Below, piece by piece: positions 1 to 10,920 of a stretch of DNA of 64,000 bases (the stretch's first letter is position 1; every line of letters starts with the position of its first letter). The notes under the pieces were generated by a model. The model saw only the letters and a list, made by a program, of their open reading frames with translations. It had not been told where the DNA came from and searched no databases. Made by a program: the position numbers and the translations under genes. Where the stretch lies: the NCBI GenBank assembly GCA_034231615.1, contig CM067307.1:1580001-1644000 (forward strand), written 5' to 3'. The stretch comes from Meghimatium bilineatum (Eukaryota; Mollusca; Gastropoda; Stylommatophora; Philomycidae).

Positions 1-301
1 ACCCCTATCCCATATAGGTGAATGGACAGAGCAAGAAGATAAAAAAACGCACTACTTGGTTCAATTCCAGTTTAAGTACCAGAATCACGACAATTGGGAA
101 GTGTTTAGCTCGAAGTTCATCAGACATCTAAGAGCACAGATCTATACTTTCAGTGTTTCAGTCAGCTGTTGGTTATTTAGGATCTTTCCAGAAAGGAAAT
201 ATTTCTCTTTTCATGGTCACTTTCAGTTCTAACGTTCTCTAAACGTGTACATTATATATTGCATCACTTCATGAGCCGCATCATCATCAACCACTCTAAA
301 C
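1..301. other. Unassigned sequence before first array
   Basis: Unique AT-rich sequence with no convincing reading frame, RNA gene or element end. It ends where the 15-bp minisatellite begins. Confidence 0.5.
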
Positions 302-3300
302 ATTAATCCGCCTACTCTTTATCATCCTACTCTTAATCATCCTACTCTTAATCATCCTACTCTTAATCATCCTACTCTTAATCATCCTACTCTTTATCAT
401 CCTACTCTTAATCATCCTACTCTTGATAATCCCACTCTTAATAATCCTACTCTTAATAATCCTACACTTAATAATCATACTCTTTATCATCCTACTCTTA
501 ATAATCCTACACTTAATAATCCTACTCTTAATCATCCTAATCTTAATAATCCTACTCTTAATAATCTTACTCTTCATAATAATACTCTTAATCATCCTAC
601 TCTTAATCATCCTACTCTTAATAATCCTACTCTTAATAATCCTACACTTAATCATCCTACTCATAATAATCCTACTCTTTATCATCCTACTCTTTATCAT
701 CCTACTCTTAATAATCCTACTCTTTATCATCCTACTCTGTAATAATCCTACTCTTAATAATCCTACTCTTAATCATCCTACTCATAATAATCCTACTCTT
801 TATCATCCTACTCTTTATCATCCTACTCTTAATAATCCTACTCTTTATCATCCTACTCTTTATCACCCTACTCTTTATCATCCTACTCTTTATCATCCCA
901 CTCTTTATCATACTACTCTTTATAATCCTACTCGTAGTCATCCTACTCATAATAATCCTACTCTTTATCAAATCCTACTCTTTATCATCCTCCTCTTAAT
1001 CATCCTACTCTTAATAATCCTACTCTTTATCACCCTACTCTTTATCATCCTACTATTTATCATCCCACTCTTTATCATCCTACTCTTCATAATCCTACTC
1101 TTAGTCATCGTACTCATAATAATCCTACTCTTTATCATCCTCATCTTAATCATCCTACTCTTAATAATCCTACTCTTTATCAGACAGCAAATTATCCTAG
1201 TACTCTTTATCAGACATCAGTTTAGCCTCCTACTCTTTATCATCCTACTCTTTATCATCCTACTCTTTATCATCCTACTCTTTATCAGACAACAGTTTCT
1301 CATCCTACTCTTATCAGACAAAAGTTTATCATCCTACTCTTTATCATCCTACTCTTTACCAGACAACAGTTTCTCATTCTACTCTTTATCAGACAACAGT
1401 TTCTCATTCTACTCTTTATCAGACACCAGTTTATCCTCCTACTCTTTATCATCCTACTCTTTATCATCCTACTCTTTATCATCCTACTCTTTAACATCCT
1501 ACTCTTTATCATCCTACTCTTTATCATCCTACTCTTAATAATCCTACTCTTTATCATCCTACTCTTTATCATCCTATTCTTTATCATCCTACTCTTTATC
1601 ATCCTACTCTTTATCGTCCTACTCTTTATCATCCTACACTTTATCAGACAACGGTTTATCCTACTACTCTTTATCATCCTACTCTTTATCATCCTACTCT
1701 TTATCATCCTACTCTTAATAAACCTACTCTTTATCATCTTACTCTTAATCATCCTACTCTTTAACATCCTACTCTTTATCATCCTACTCTTTATTATCCT
1801 ACTCTTTATCATCCTACTCTTTATCATCCTACACTTAATAATCCTACTCTTAATCATCCTATACTTTATCATCCTAATCTTTATCATCCTACTCTTTATC
1901 ATCCTACTCTTTATCAGACAACAGTTTATCCTCCTTCTCTTTACCAGACAACAGTTTATTATACTACTCTTTATCAGACAACAGTTTATCCTCCTAATCT
2001 ATATCATCCTACTCTTTATCAGACAGCAATTTATCCTCCTACTCTTTATCAGATAACAGTTTATCATCCTACTCTTTTTCAGACAACAGTTTCTCATCCT
2101 ACTCTATATCATCCTACTCTTAGTAATCCTTCTCTTAATAATCCTACTCTTTATCATCCTACTCTTAATAATCCTACTCTTAATAATCCTACACTTAATA
2201 ATTCGACTCTTTATCATCCTACTCTTTATCATCCTACTCTTTATCATCCTACACTTTATCATCCTACTCTTTATCATCCTACTCATTATCATCCTACACT
2301 TTATCATCCTACTCTTTATCATCCTACTCTTTATCATCCTACTCTTTATCATCCTACTATTTCTCATCCTACTCTTTCTCATCCTACTCTTAATAATCCT
2401 ACTCTTTATCATCCTACTCTTTATCATCCTACTCTTTATCATCCTATTCTTAATAATTTTACTCTTTATCATCCTACGCGTTATAATCCTACTCTTTATC
2501 ATCCTACGCTTTGTCATCCTACTCTTTATCATCCTACTTTTAATAATTCTACTCTTTATCATCCTACTCTTTATCATCCTACTCTTTATCATCCTACTCT
2601 TTATCATCCTACTCTTAATAATTCTACTCTTTATCATCCTACTCTTTATCATCCTACTCTGTATCATCCTACTCTTTGTACTCCTACTCTTTATCATCCT
2701 ACTCTTAATAATCCTACTCTTTATCATCCTACTCTTTAATAATCCTACTAATAATAATCCTACTCTTAATCATCCTACTCATAATAATCCTACTCTTTAT
2801 CATCCTACTCTTTATCATCCTACTCTTAATAATCCTACTCTTTATCATCCTACTCTTTATCACCCTACTCTTTATCATACTACTCTTTATCATCCCACTC
2901 TTTATCATACTACTCTTTATAATCCTACTCTTAGTCATCCTACTCATAATAATCCTACTCTTTATCATCCTCCTCTTAATCATCCTACTCTTAATAATCC
3001 TATTCTTTATCACCCTACTCTTTATAATCCTACTCTTTATCATCCCACTCTTTATCATCCTACTCTTTATAATCCTACTCTTAGTCATCCTACTCATAAT
3101 AATCCTACTCTTTATCATCCTCCTCTTAATCATCCTACTCTTAATAATCCTACTCTTTATCAGACAGCAAATTATCCTCCTGCTCTTTATCAGACAACAG
3201 TTTAGCCTCCTACTTTTTATCATCCTACTCTTTATCATCCTACTCTTTATCATCCTACTCTTTATCAGACAACAGTTTCTCATCCTACTCTTTATCAGAC

Positions 3301-4993
3301 AACAGTTTCTCATCCTACTCTTTATCAGACAACAGTTTCTCATCCTACTCTTTATCAGACACCATTTTTTCCTCCTACTCTTTATCATCCTACTCTTTAT
3401 CATCCTACTCTTTATCATCCTACTCTTAAACATCCTACTCTTTATCATCCTACTCTTTATCATCCTACTCTTTATCAGACAACAGTTTCTCATCCTACTC
3501 TTATCAGACAAAAGTTTATCATCCTACTCTTTATCAGACAACAGTTTCTCATCCTACTCTTTATCAGACAACAGTTTCTCATCCTACTCTCTATCAGACA
3601 CCAGTTTATCCTCCTACTCTTTATCATCCTACTCTTTATCATCCTACTCTTTATCATCCTACTCTTAAACATCCTACTCTTTATCATCCTACTCTTTATC
3701 ATCCTACTCTTAATAATCCTACTCTTTATCATCCTACTCTTTAACATCCTATTCGTTATCATCCTACTCTTTATCATCCTACTCTTTCTCATCCTACTCT
3801 TTATCATCCTACTCTTTATCATCCTACTCTTAATAAACCTACTCTTTATCATCTTACTTAATCATCCTACCCTTTAACATCCTACTCTTTATCATCCTAA
3901 TCTTTATTATCCTACTCTTTATCATCCTACTCTTTATCATCCTACACTTAATAATCCTACTCTTAATCATCCTATACTTTATCATCCTACTCTTTATCAT
4001 CCTACTCTTTATCATCCTACTCTTTATCAGACAACAGTTTCTCATCCTACTCTTATCAGACAAAAGTTTATCATCCTACTCTTTATCAGACAACAGTTTC
4101 TCATCCTACTCTTTATCAGACAACAGTTTCTCATCCTACTCTTTATCAGACACCAGTTTATCCTCCTACTCTTTATCATCCTACTCTTTATCATCCTACT
4201 CTTTATCATCCTACTCTTAAACATCCTACTCTTTATCATCCTACTCTTTATCATCCTACTCTTAATAATCCTACTCTTTATCATCCTACTCTTTATCATC
4301 CTACTCTTAATAATTCTACTCTTTATCATCCTACTCTTTATCATCCTACTCTTTATCATCCTACTCTTTATCGTCCTACTCTTTATCATCCTACTCATTA
4401 TCATCCTACTCATTATCATCCTACTCTTTCTCATCCTACTCTTTCTCTTCCCACTCTTAATAATCCTACTCTTTATCATCCTACTCTTTATCATCCTACT
4501 CTTTATCATCCTACTCTTAATAATTCTACTCTTTATCATCCTACTTTTTATCATTCTACTCTTTATCATCCTATTCTTTTTCATCATACTCTTAATCATC
4601 CTACACTTTATCATCCTACACTTTATCATCCTACTCTTTATCATCCTACTCTTTATCATCCTACTCTTTATCTTCCTACTCTTTATCAGACAACAGTTTA
4701 TCCTCCTAATCTTTATCATCCTACTCTTTATCATCCTACTCTTTATCATCCTACTCTTTATCATCCTACTCTTTATTTAACTACTATGTATTCTCCTACT
4801 CTTTATCAGACAACAGTTTATCAACCTACTCTTTATCAGACAACAGTTTATCAACCTACTCTTTATCAGACAACAGTTTATCAACCTACTCTTTATCAGA
4901 CAACAGTTTATCAACCTACTCTTTATCAGACAACAGTTTATCAACCTACTCTTTATAAAACTACTATGTATCTTCCTACTCTTCATCTTCAAC
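302..4993. repeat. 15-bp minisatellite array (about 4.7 kb)
   Basis: Tandem copies of a 15-bp unit, typically ATCCTACTCTTTATC. Common variants carry CTTAATAATC or CTTAATCATC, and a longer variant inserts CAGACAACAGTTT. Because 15 is a multiple of 3, the frames stay open and give artificial peptides (MIKSR repeats on the minus strand, LIILL on the plus strand). There is no sign of coding constraint. A composite block with TTATCAGACAAAAG recurs near 1311, 3501 and 4053, so parts of the array were copied as larger segments. Confidence 0.95.
4794..4965. repeat. 30-bp dimeric sub-array
   Basis: About five nearly identical 30-bp units at the right end of the 15-bp array, each CCTACTCTTTATCAGACAAC followed by AGTTTATCAA. 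Their high identity compared with the rest of the array suggests the most recent local amplification. The segment is bracketed by near-identical AACTACTATGTAT and AAACTACTATGTAT sequences. Confidence 0.85.
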
Positions 4994-5475
4994 ATTCCAT
5001 CAATGTCAAAGAATTATGTCACCCTGTGTACGCTCTACCTCAGAAGCCCGATTTACATGAACTAAATTCAAGTAGTTTGTTGCATTTCCGGTGATTACTT
5101 TTGACGTCTTCAACATCGACAGCAGAGGTTGCCCCTGCCTAGTATATACATTATTATTAATAAGTGTACTATTTAACTTGGACATGTCCCTTTCATGTTT
5201 AACTTAAGTACAAAGTTGTGTTATCAAATTATCTTCATGTCAATGTTTATTATCTCTCCACAGACTACAATAGTATTTGATTGACATGTCATCTGGACTT
5301 ATCTGAAAGTCTTTCTAGGTCATAAACACTGACGTCATGTTTATATTTAGCACGAATACATCACGTGAAGTGTGGTAGACAAATAAACGTAAATAGACAA
5401 ACAATTGTTTCGTTATTTCAGTATTTAAATTATTATGTTTCATGTTTAGTATTTAAAAAACAACATTTGTCAAAG
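4994..5475. other. Unassigned AT-rich sequence
   Basis: No gene, element end or clear repeat seen. Frames are short and broken. Confidence 0.5.
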
Positions 5476-5665
5476 CTAAACAACATTCCGACATGTGGAC
5501 GAGAGTCTTGGACAATAAGTCGACAAGTGGGGTAAGTCAGATCTAAACAATATTCCAACATGTGGACGAGAGTCTTGGACAATAAGTCAACAAGTGGGGT
5601 AAGTCAGATCTAAACAACATTCCAACATGTGGACGAGATACTTGGACAATAAGTCAACAAGTGAG
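5476..5665. repeat. 67-bp tandem repeat, nearly 3 copies
   Basis: The unit begins CTAAACAACATTCC and contains GGACGAGAGTCTTGGACAA and GTGGGGTAAGTCAGAT. Two full copies and one shortened copy follow each other head to tail. Confidence 0.85.
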
Positions 5666-5739
5666 GGAAAGGTTTGAGGCGATAGAGAAGTGATTATGTT
5701 GTGAGGGCCACGGAGATTAGAAGTGATGAGGTATTGCTG

Positions 5740-5915
5740 AAATAAACAAGAAAAGTGCTGAAATAGTAAATTACGAAGCAAGAAAATTCATGAAATAGTT
5801 AAATAAGAAAACAACAAAAGTGCTGAAATAATCAACTACGAAACAAGAAAATTTATGAAATAGTCAATTTTGAAACAAGGAAATTATTGAAGTAGTCAAC
5901 TAGAAGACAAGAATT
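5740..5915. repeat. Degenerate A-rich tandem repeat
   Basis: Imperfect repeats of motifs such as GTGCTGAAATAGT and ACAAGAAAATT, too diverged to give an exact period (about 45-50 bp). No coding signal. Confidence 0.5.
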
Positions 5916-6074
5916 ATTTACTAACATCAGAAAACGACACTCCTTACATTTTTGCAATTTATTGAACTAAGTAGGTAGGGCACACAATTACAAGGCATGA
6001 ACGACAAAAGGACCACCTGGGCTGCAAATCAAAGAAAAGATTGGTGGCACATTTACCTGCAAAACACGCGGTAA

Positions 6075-6440
6075 GTTAAGCAGAGATCCGTGACACTATG
6101 ACCTAAAGGGTTCAGAATGTAGAGCAATTAGCGACACTCTTACCTGTCAGGGTCCGAAAGTAGAGTAAAGAACGGTGACACTCTTACCTGCCAGGGCCAG
6201 AAAGTAGAGCAAAGATTAGCGACACTCTTACCTGCCAGGATCCGAAAGTAGAGCACAGATCGGTGACACTCTTACCTGTCAGGGTCAGAAAGTAGAGCAA
6301 AGATTAGCGACACTCTTACCTGCCAGGGTCCGAAAGTAGAGCACAGATCGGTGACACTCTTACCTGTCAGGGTCAGAAAGTAGAGCAGAGATCGGTGAAG
6401 CTCTTACCTGTCAGTAACAGGACCAGAAAGTAGAGACTCC
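6075..6440. repeat. 44-bp minisatellite with splice-like motif
   Basis: About seven units of 44 bp, each with CACTCTTACCTGTCAGGG and GAAAGTAGAGCA. The first unit is diverged. On the minus strand every unit reads a pyrimidine-rich stretch followed by CAG then GTAAGAG, a good match to a 5' splice site placed directly after an acceptor-like CAG. Confidence 0.85.
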
Positions 6441-6454
6441 AATGATGATGTATC

Positions 6455-7531
6455 GTTGTTCTCTAGTGAGAGGAGTCATCATTGTGCAGTGAGAGGAGTC
6501 ATACTTACGCAGTGAGAGGAGTTATACTTGCGCAGTGAGAGGAGTCATACTTGCTCAGTGAGAGGAGTCGAGTCATACGTGCGTAGTGAGAGGAGTCATA
6601 CTTGCGCAGTGAGAGGAGTCATACTTGCGCAGTGAGAGGAGTCATACTTGCTCAGTGAGAGGAGTCATACTTGCTCAGTGAGAGGAGTCATACTTGCTCA
6701 GTGAGAGGAGTCATACTTGCGCAGTGAGAGGAGCCATACTTGCGCAGTGAGAGGAGTCATACTTGCGCAGTGAGAGGAGTCATACTTGCGCAGTGAGAGG
6801 AGTCATACTTGCTCAGTGAGAGGAGTCATACTTGCGCAGTGAGAGGAGTCATACTTGCTCAGTGAGAGGAGTCATACTTGCGCAGTGAGAGGAGTCATAC
6901 TTGCGCAGTGAGAGGAGTCATACTTGCGCAGTGAGAGGAGTCATACTTGCGCAGTGAGAGGAGTCATACTTGCGCAGTGAGAGGAGTCATACTTGCTCAG
7001 TGAGAGGAGTCATACTTGCACAGTGAGAGGAGTCATACTTGCGCAGTGAGTGGAGTCATACTTGCTCAGTGAGAGGAGTCATACTTGCTCAGTGAGAGGA
7101 GTCATACTTGCGCAGTGAGAGGAGTCATACTTGCGCAGTGAGAGGAGTCATACTTGCGCAGTGAGAGGAGTCATACTTGCGCAGTGAGAGGAGTCTTACT
7201 AGCGCAGTGAGAGGAGTCATACTTGCGCAGTGAGAGGAGTCATACTTGCTCAGTGAGAGGAGTCATACTTGCGCAGTGAGAGGAGTCATACTTGCGCAGT
7301 GAGTGGAGTCATACTTGCTCAGTGAGAGGAGTCATACTTGCTCAGTGAGAGGAGTCATACTTGCGCAGTGAGAGGAGTCATACTTGCGCAGTGAGAGGAG
7401 TCATACTTGCTCAGTGAGAGGAGTCATACTTGCTCAGTGAGAGGAGTCATACTTGCGCAGTGAGAGGAGTCATACTTGCGCAGTGAAAGGAGTCATACTT
7501 GCTCAGTGAGAGGAGTCATACTTGCGCAGTG
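6455..7531. repeat. 23-bp minisatellite (about 46 copies)
   Basis: Unit GTCATACTTGCGCAGTGAGA plus GGA. The main variation is GCGC versus GCTC at one position. A rarer GAGTGG variant recurs at 7051 and 7304, exactly 253 bp or 11 units apart, with the same variant order after it, which points to an 11-unit duplication. Confidence 0.95.
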
Positions 7532-8386
7532 AATTTTCAGCTGTATTTATTCAATGACCGCGGATCTGTTATACGAATGGAATAATAGAGTCAGATAGTA
7601 TTTTGCTCATTACCATTTATTGCTTTTCATGGAATTCTCATGAACATGTCACGAATTATTGCCAAAAATGTTGTTTTAACCTTGACCTCTTTCATTCGCT
7701 CTCGGATCATAAGGTAGGTACTATTCAGGTAACCACGAGAAGCTAATGATAAGGTGGCTATATAGATATCTTATACCAGTGCCACAACCAGGCAAAGATT
7801 CTAAGGACATAAAAGTTTATCGCATCATCACACTGCAGAATGTGTACGGTAAGATTCTGGCTAATTGTTAGACGCATATACAGGGAACTAGAGATCAAAG
7901 GTGTTCTGCCAAAACATCTAGGAGCATACAGACATAGAAGAGACACAGTCACAAACACAACAGTTATTGCAAGGAAGATTTTGAAGCTCTTCAGAATAAA
8001 GAAGAATCTGCAGTTGCTGCGATAGACCTAGAAGATGCGTACAATAGATTTAGTTACATCCATCTTGTCGACATGCTAATGGAACACGATATCCATTATT
8101 GGATCAAACGCTGGATAGCAAATGTGTTAATATGTAGAAAAATTGCTCTGATGTGCGGAATTGGACGTCTGTGAGCAGAACAATAGCACCAGGTCTGCCA
8201 CAAGGATCTCCTCTATCCCCATTGCTGTTTAATGTGTATACGTTGAGAATTGCTCAATTGCAGACATCAAGAAATTGTAGAGTTCTAACATACTCTGATG
8301 ATATCCTACTATACAATATGGTGCAAAACAAACAACTTTAAAAACTTTCATTACTGCATGTTTTCCTATAGGCTGTGGAAATAATG

Positions 8387-8544
8387 GCCGATTTGCCATA
8401 GTAGACTCCACCACGACATGTACAGGAAGGATTTTGATTGCACCTCCTAAAGAAAAAATCTGGCCCCAACCGTGGATTGAACCCGGGAACTCAAAGGTCT
8501 GAGAACGGTATTCAAAGCACATGGCCATGCGCTCCATTACACTA
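8387..8544 (-). mobile_element. tRNA-derived SINE inserted in LINE-B
   Basis: On the minus strand a tRNA-like head contains TAATGGAGCGCATGGCCATG, followed by a B-box match GGTTCAATCC (8474-8483). A body with GGCCAGATTTTTTC comes next. It interrupts the LINE-B coding remains between a cysteine/asparagine-rich stretch and INVSKTNVVWYSLNNN. The flanks carry similar CTGTGGAAATAATG (8373-8386) and CTGTGATAAATG (8545-8556), a probable decayed target duplication. The A box is weak. A RNA polymerase III SINE is the best explanation; the family is not named. Confidence 0.7.
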
Positions 8545-8557
8545 CTGTGATAAATGT

Positions 8558-8741
8558 TTCGAAAACAAATGGTAGGTAGGTAGTTAATGAGTTTGCCTCT
8601 CTTTTGGAGAGTCGTGCCCCTTTCAACCAGCGGACAAAGTCCAATTAGATTATATCAGGACACACTACCATAAAATATTAGAGGTAACAAAGACCCCATC
8701 GATTTAATAATGTGTTTAGACTGTGACTTCGAAAACAAATG
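8558..8741 (-). mobile_element. Short retroposon with 14-bp target duplication
   Basis: Flanked by perfect TTCGAAAACAAATG at 8558-8571 and 8728-8741. Excising one copy and the insert restores the LINE-B reading SKTNVVWYSLNN. Read on the minus strand, the roughly 156-bp insert ends in (CTAC)n. Just before that tail is a small hairpin, CTCTC-CAAAA-GAGAG, a usual feature of LINE 3' ends recognised by reverse transcriptase. It is probably a 5'-truncated LINE or SINE tail; the parent family is unknown. Confidence 0.75.
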
Positions 8742-8821
8742 TCGTCTGGTACTCCTTAAATAATAATCTGGTCATCGACACACTGCCAGCTGTTAGTTGC
8801 ATGGGCTCATTCAATGAAATA

Positions 8822-8852
8822 CGAGGCGTGTTCAAATGAAAACGGGACTTGT
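8822..8852 (+). repeat. Mariner left terminal inverted repeat
   Basis: 31 bp identical to the reverse complement of 9698-9728, next to a TA duplication. This is the presumed transposase binding site. Confidence 0.95.
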
Positions 8853-8943
8853 GGATTTATTTAAAAAGTATCATACGCAATTTAATATTTTCAACGGAAT
8901 TGAACAAAGCAACCACTTGTGAATAAGAATGCACCTGGGTTCA

Positions 8944-9591
8944 TCAGAAAAAATCTCCGTATGCATTTAGGCAAGCATCCCACTGTTTAGGTAGACGTCG
9001 AATGCCGTCCGAGAAAAAGTTGCGTGGCTGTTCTCTGAACCATGTGGTCACCGCTGTCTTCACGTCTGCGTCGCTGTTGAATCGCTGTCCCTTTAGTGCT
9101 TTCTTCAACGGTCCGAACAAATGGAAATCACACGGGGATAAATCGGGACTATAGGCTGGGTGATGAAGAACTTCCCAATTCTTCTTTGCCAATGTTTCGC
9201 CAACCTTCCGATAGTTCAATTTCTTCCGAACAACCATGTGGGCTGTCCCAATTGACATATGGAATTCTTCTGCAAGCGAACGAATGCTCCGACGACGGTC
9301 AGTCAGTACTGCTTTATCAAGCACGGCTATGGCTTCTTCTGTTGCAACAATATGCGCCTGACCTGGCCGTGCAAGATCTGCCGTTAACTCACGTCCGTCT
9401 TTAAACATACGCACCCACTCCATCACTCTGGTCCTCGACAAACATTTGTCACCATATGCTGCCTTCATTCTCCGATGAATGTCTACTGCTTGACATCCTT
9501 CAAATGAAAGAAACTGGATCACAGCACGCTGATTCACTTTGGACGGGTTCGGAATCACACCCGCCATATTGTTAACAGTCTTCTGCAGCAC
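8944..9591 (-). CDS. Mariner transposase with internal in-frame deletion
   Basis: A 215-aa open frame; intact mariner transposases are about 340-350 aa. Residues 1 to about 130 hold the paired helix-turn-helix DNA-binding region, including VIQFLSFEGCQAVDIHRRM, VMEWVRMFKDGRE and RRSIRSLAEEFHMSIGTAH. The frame then jumps from LNYRKV to the C-terminal part KNWEVLHHPAYSPDLSPCDF, HLFGPLKKALKG and RLPKQWDACLNAYGDFF. The deletion removes the region with the first two catalytic aspartates and leaves the third (SPCDFHLF). The protein should bind the inverted repeats but cannot catalyse transposition. The start at 9591 gives MLQKTVNNMAG; the internal MAG two lines later is an alternative. Such products are known to be able to inhibit active transposase in other systems; whether this one does is unknown. 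Confidence 0.85.
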   Translation of the reverse strand: MLQKTVNNMAGVIPNPSKVNQRAVIQFLSFEGCQAVDIHRRMKAAYGDKCLSRTRVMEWVRMFKDGRELTADLARPGQAHIVATEEAIAVLDKAVLTDRRRSIRSLAEEFHMSIGTAHMVVRKKLNYRKVGETLAKKNWEVLHHPAYSPDLSPCDFHLFGPLKKALKGQRFNSDADVKTAVTTWFREQPRNFFSDGIRRLPKQWDACLNAYGDFF

Positions 9592-9697
9592 ATATGCATG
9601 CTGGGAAGATGAACACGTGACCGTATGTAAATTATTGGATACTCATTACTAGTGCAAAATGTCATCAATATCAGTGCGCTCTATCACGCGTGGTGTA

Positions 9698-9728
9698 ACA
9701 AGTCCCGTTTTCATTTGAACACGCCTCG
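9698..9728 (-). repeat. Mariner right terminal inverted repeat
   Basis: Perfect 31-bp partner of 8822-8852, followed by the TA duplication at 9729-9730. Confidence 0.95.
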
Positions 9729-10920
9729 TAGAACAGGACCTTAAATATCGTTGGATAATCTTTGATAGAAGCCTCTCATTCAACAAACACTTCACAAATA
9801 TGATTCAGAAGGCTAAAAGGGAGATCAGTGTTAACAAGGTTATGGCAACCTTCGACATACAGCAATTGGGTACTTTTTCTACTTCTGCAAGTGATGGTGA
9901 TTTCTGTCATAGATTATGACCTCGGCCTACTAACATTGCCACAGATACAAGTCGATAGATTGGATTGCGTTCAATATGAGGCAATTAGTGCGGTACTGGG
10001 GTGTACTAGAGATACACCCATCTTTGCTATGGGATTTCTGCTTGATCTTCCCAGCATTAGAGTGCGACATCAGGTAACACAAGCTAGGTCGTAACTTGAA
10101 GTGACAGAATACAACCGCCATCCATTACACCAACGTCTAGATGAGTCAAAGTAAAAACGAATCAAGCGTGGCAGATCATGGAATGCAGAGGCTGAAGACA
10201 AACTGCGAAGAGTATGTGAATTTGAAGAAATGGAGAGGAAAAAAAATCACCGAGTAAAGTAATAATACAGCTAGATACAGCCAGTCAAAAATGGACGCAT
10301 GCCCGGGCCCAGGTTACAGTGCATGCACTCGTCCAGCTACACTCTAAACCACACGACATAATTATTTACACAGATTGCTCAGTTAACAGAAACACAAATA
10401 AAAGCGTTTTGGGGGTTTTGTTGCCTACAGAAACTGCGTGAAATTGGTTGAGAAATCTTCAGTATATTCCACTATCACATCGATCATGAGGATGGAGATA
10501 GAGGGAGTTACAGCAGCACTTAATTGGTTGATACATGAACACACTCTGTAATACTCACAGGCTCTCAAAGCATGCTGCTCAAGATAGAAAAGTGTATGCT
10601 TAGGAATGACTAGCAGAACTTATTAAACAACTTCACTGTCCAGATACTTATATAGATATACTGCACTGGTTACGTTGGAGTCAGAGGAAACAAGAGAGCC
10701 GACTTAATGGCAGGCAATGCTGCGATAGACGGCATATTGCTAATAAGAGATCAAACAGACATATCCCGAAGTCCCGAAGATCACATAATCAACATCTGAC
10801 CGGGACTCATAGTCTACATACACTGGGGTGAATGCTGGAACGGAGGGCGAAGCACTTATAAGAATGCCCCATGTGCTGTGAAGTCAGTTTCTAACCAAGA
10901 ATCAAGAAGGTGTTTCGTAC

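Larger units (their letters stand above)
8822..9728 (-). mobile_element. Internally deleted mariner transposon
   Basis: A 907-bp element with perfect 31-bp terminal inverted repeats (8822-8852 and 9698-9728, outer ends CGAGGCGTGTTCAAATGAAA). TA dinucleotides flank both sides (8820-8821 and 9729-9730), the standard mariner target duplication. It sits inside LINE-B between FNEI and the RYLG-like region. Autonomous mariners are usually about 1.3 kb, so roughly 0.4 kb is missing, all from the middle of the transposase gene. The identical repeats and the open ORF suggest a young copy. Confidence 0.95.
7735..10920 (+). pseudogene. LINE-B: RNase H-type non-LTR retrotransposon, broken
   Basis: Remains of a LINE polyprotein (reverse transcriptase plus RNase H) read in shifting frames. 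RT pieces are YRIITLQNVYGKIL near 7820, LPKHLGAYRHRRDTVTNT near 7910, IDLEDAYNRF near 8020, GLPQGSPLSPLLFNVYT near 8193 and YSDD near 8293. After the insertions come DRSLSFNKHF near 9765 and a thumb/connection region (LGCTRDTPI near 10000). RNase H remains follow, with IIYTDCSV near 10360 and MRMEIEGVTAALNWL near 10495. Removing the three insertions (8387-8544, 8558-8741, 8822-9728) restores continuous homology, so LINE-B is the oldest layer here. Stops and frameshifts show it is dead. The 3' limit is approximate. An I-like superfamily with RNase H is likely; the clade is not determined. Confidence 0.85.

Noticed and set aside
423..1538. 371-aa plus-strand ORF in the first array
   Set aside because: The 15-bp unit keeps frames open on both strands. 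Hydrophobic LIILL repeats are an artefact.
1..7531. Telomeric repeats
   Set aside because: No TTAGGG or similar telomere motif array was seen. The arrays are unrelated minisatellites.
8470..8545. Possible functional tRNA gene
   Set aside because: It has a B box and tRNA-like head but no foldable cloverleaf that I could confirm, and it continues into a SINE body.
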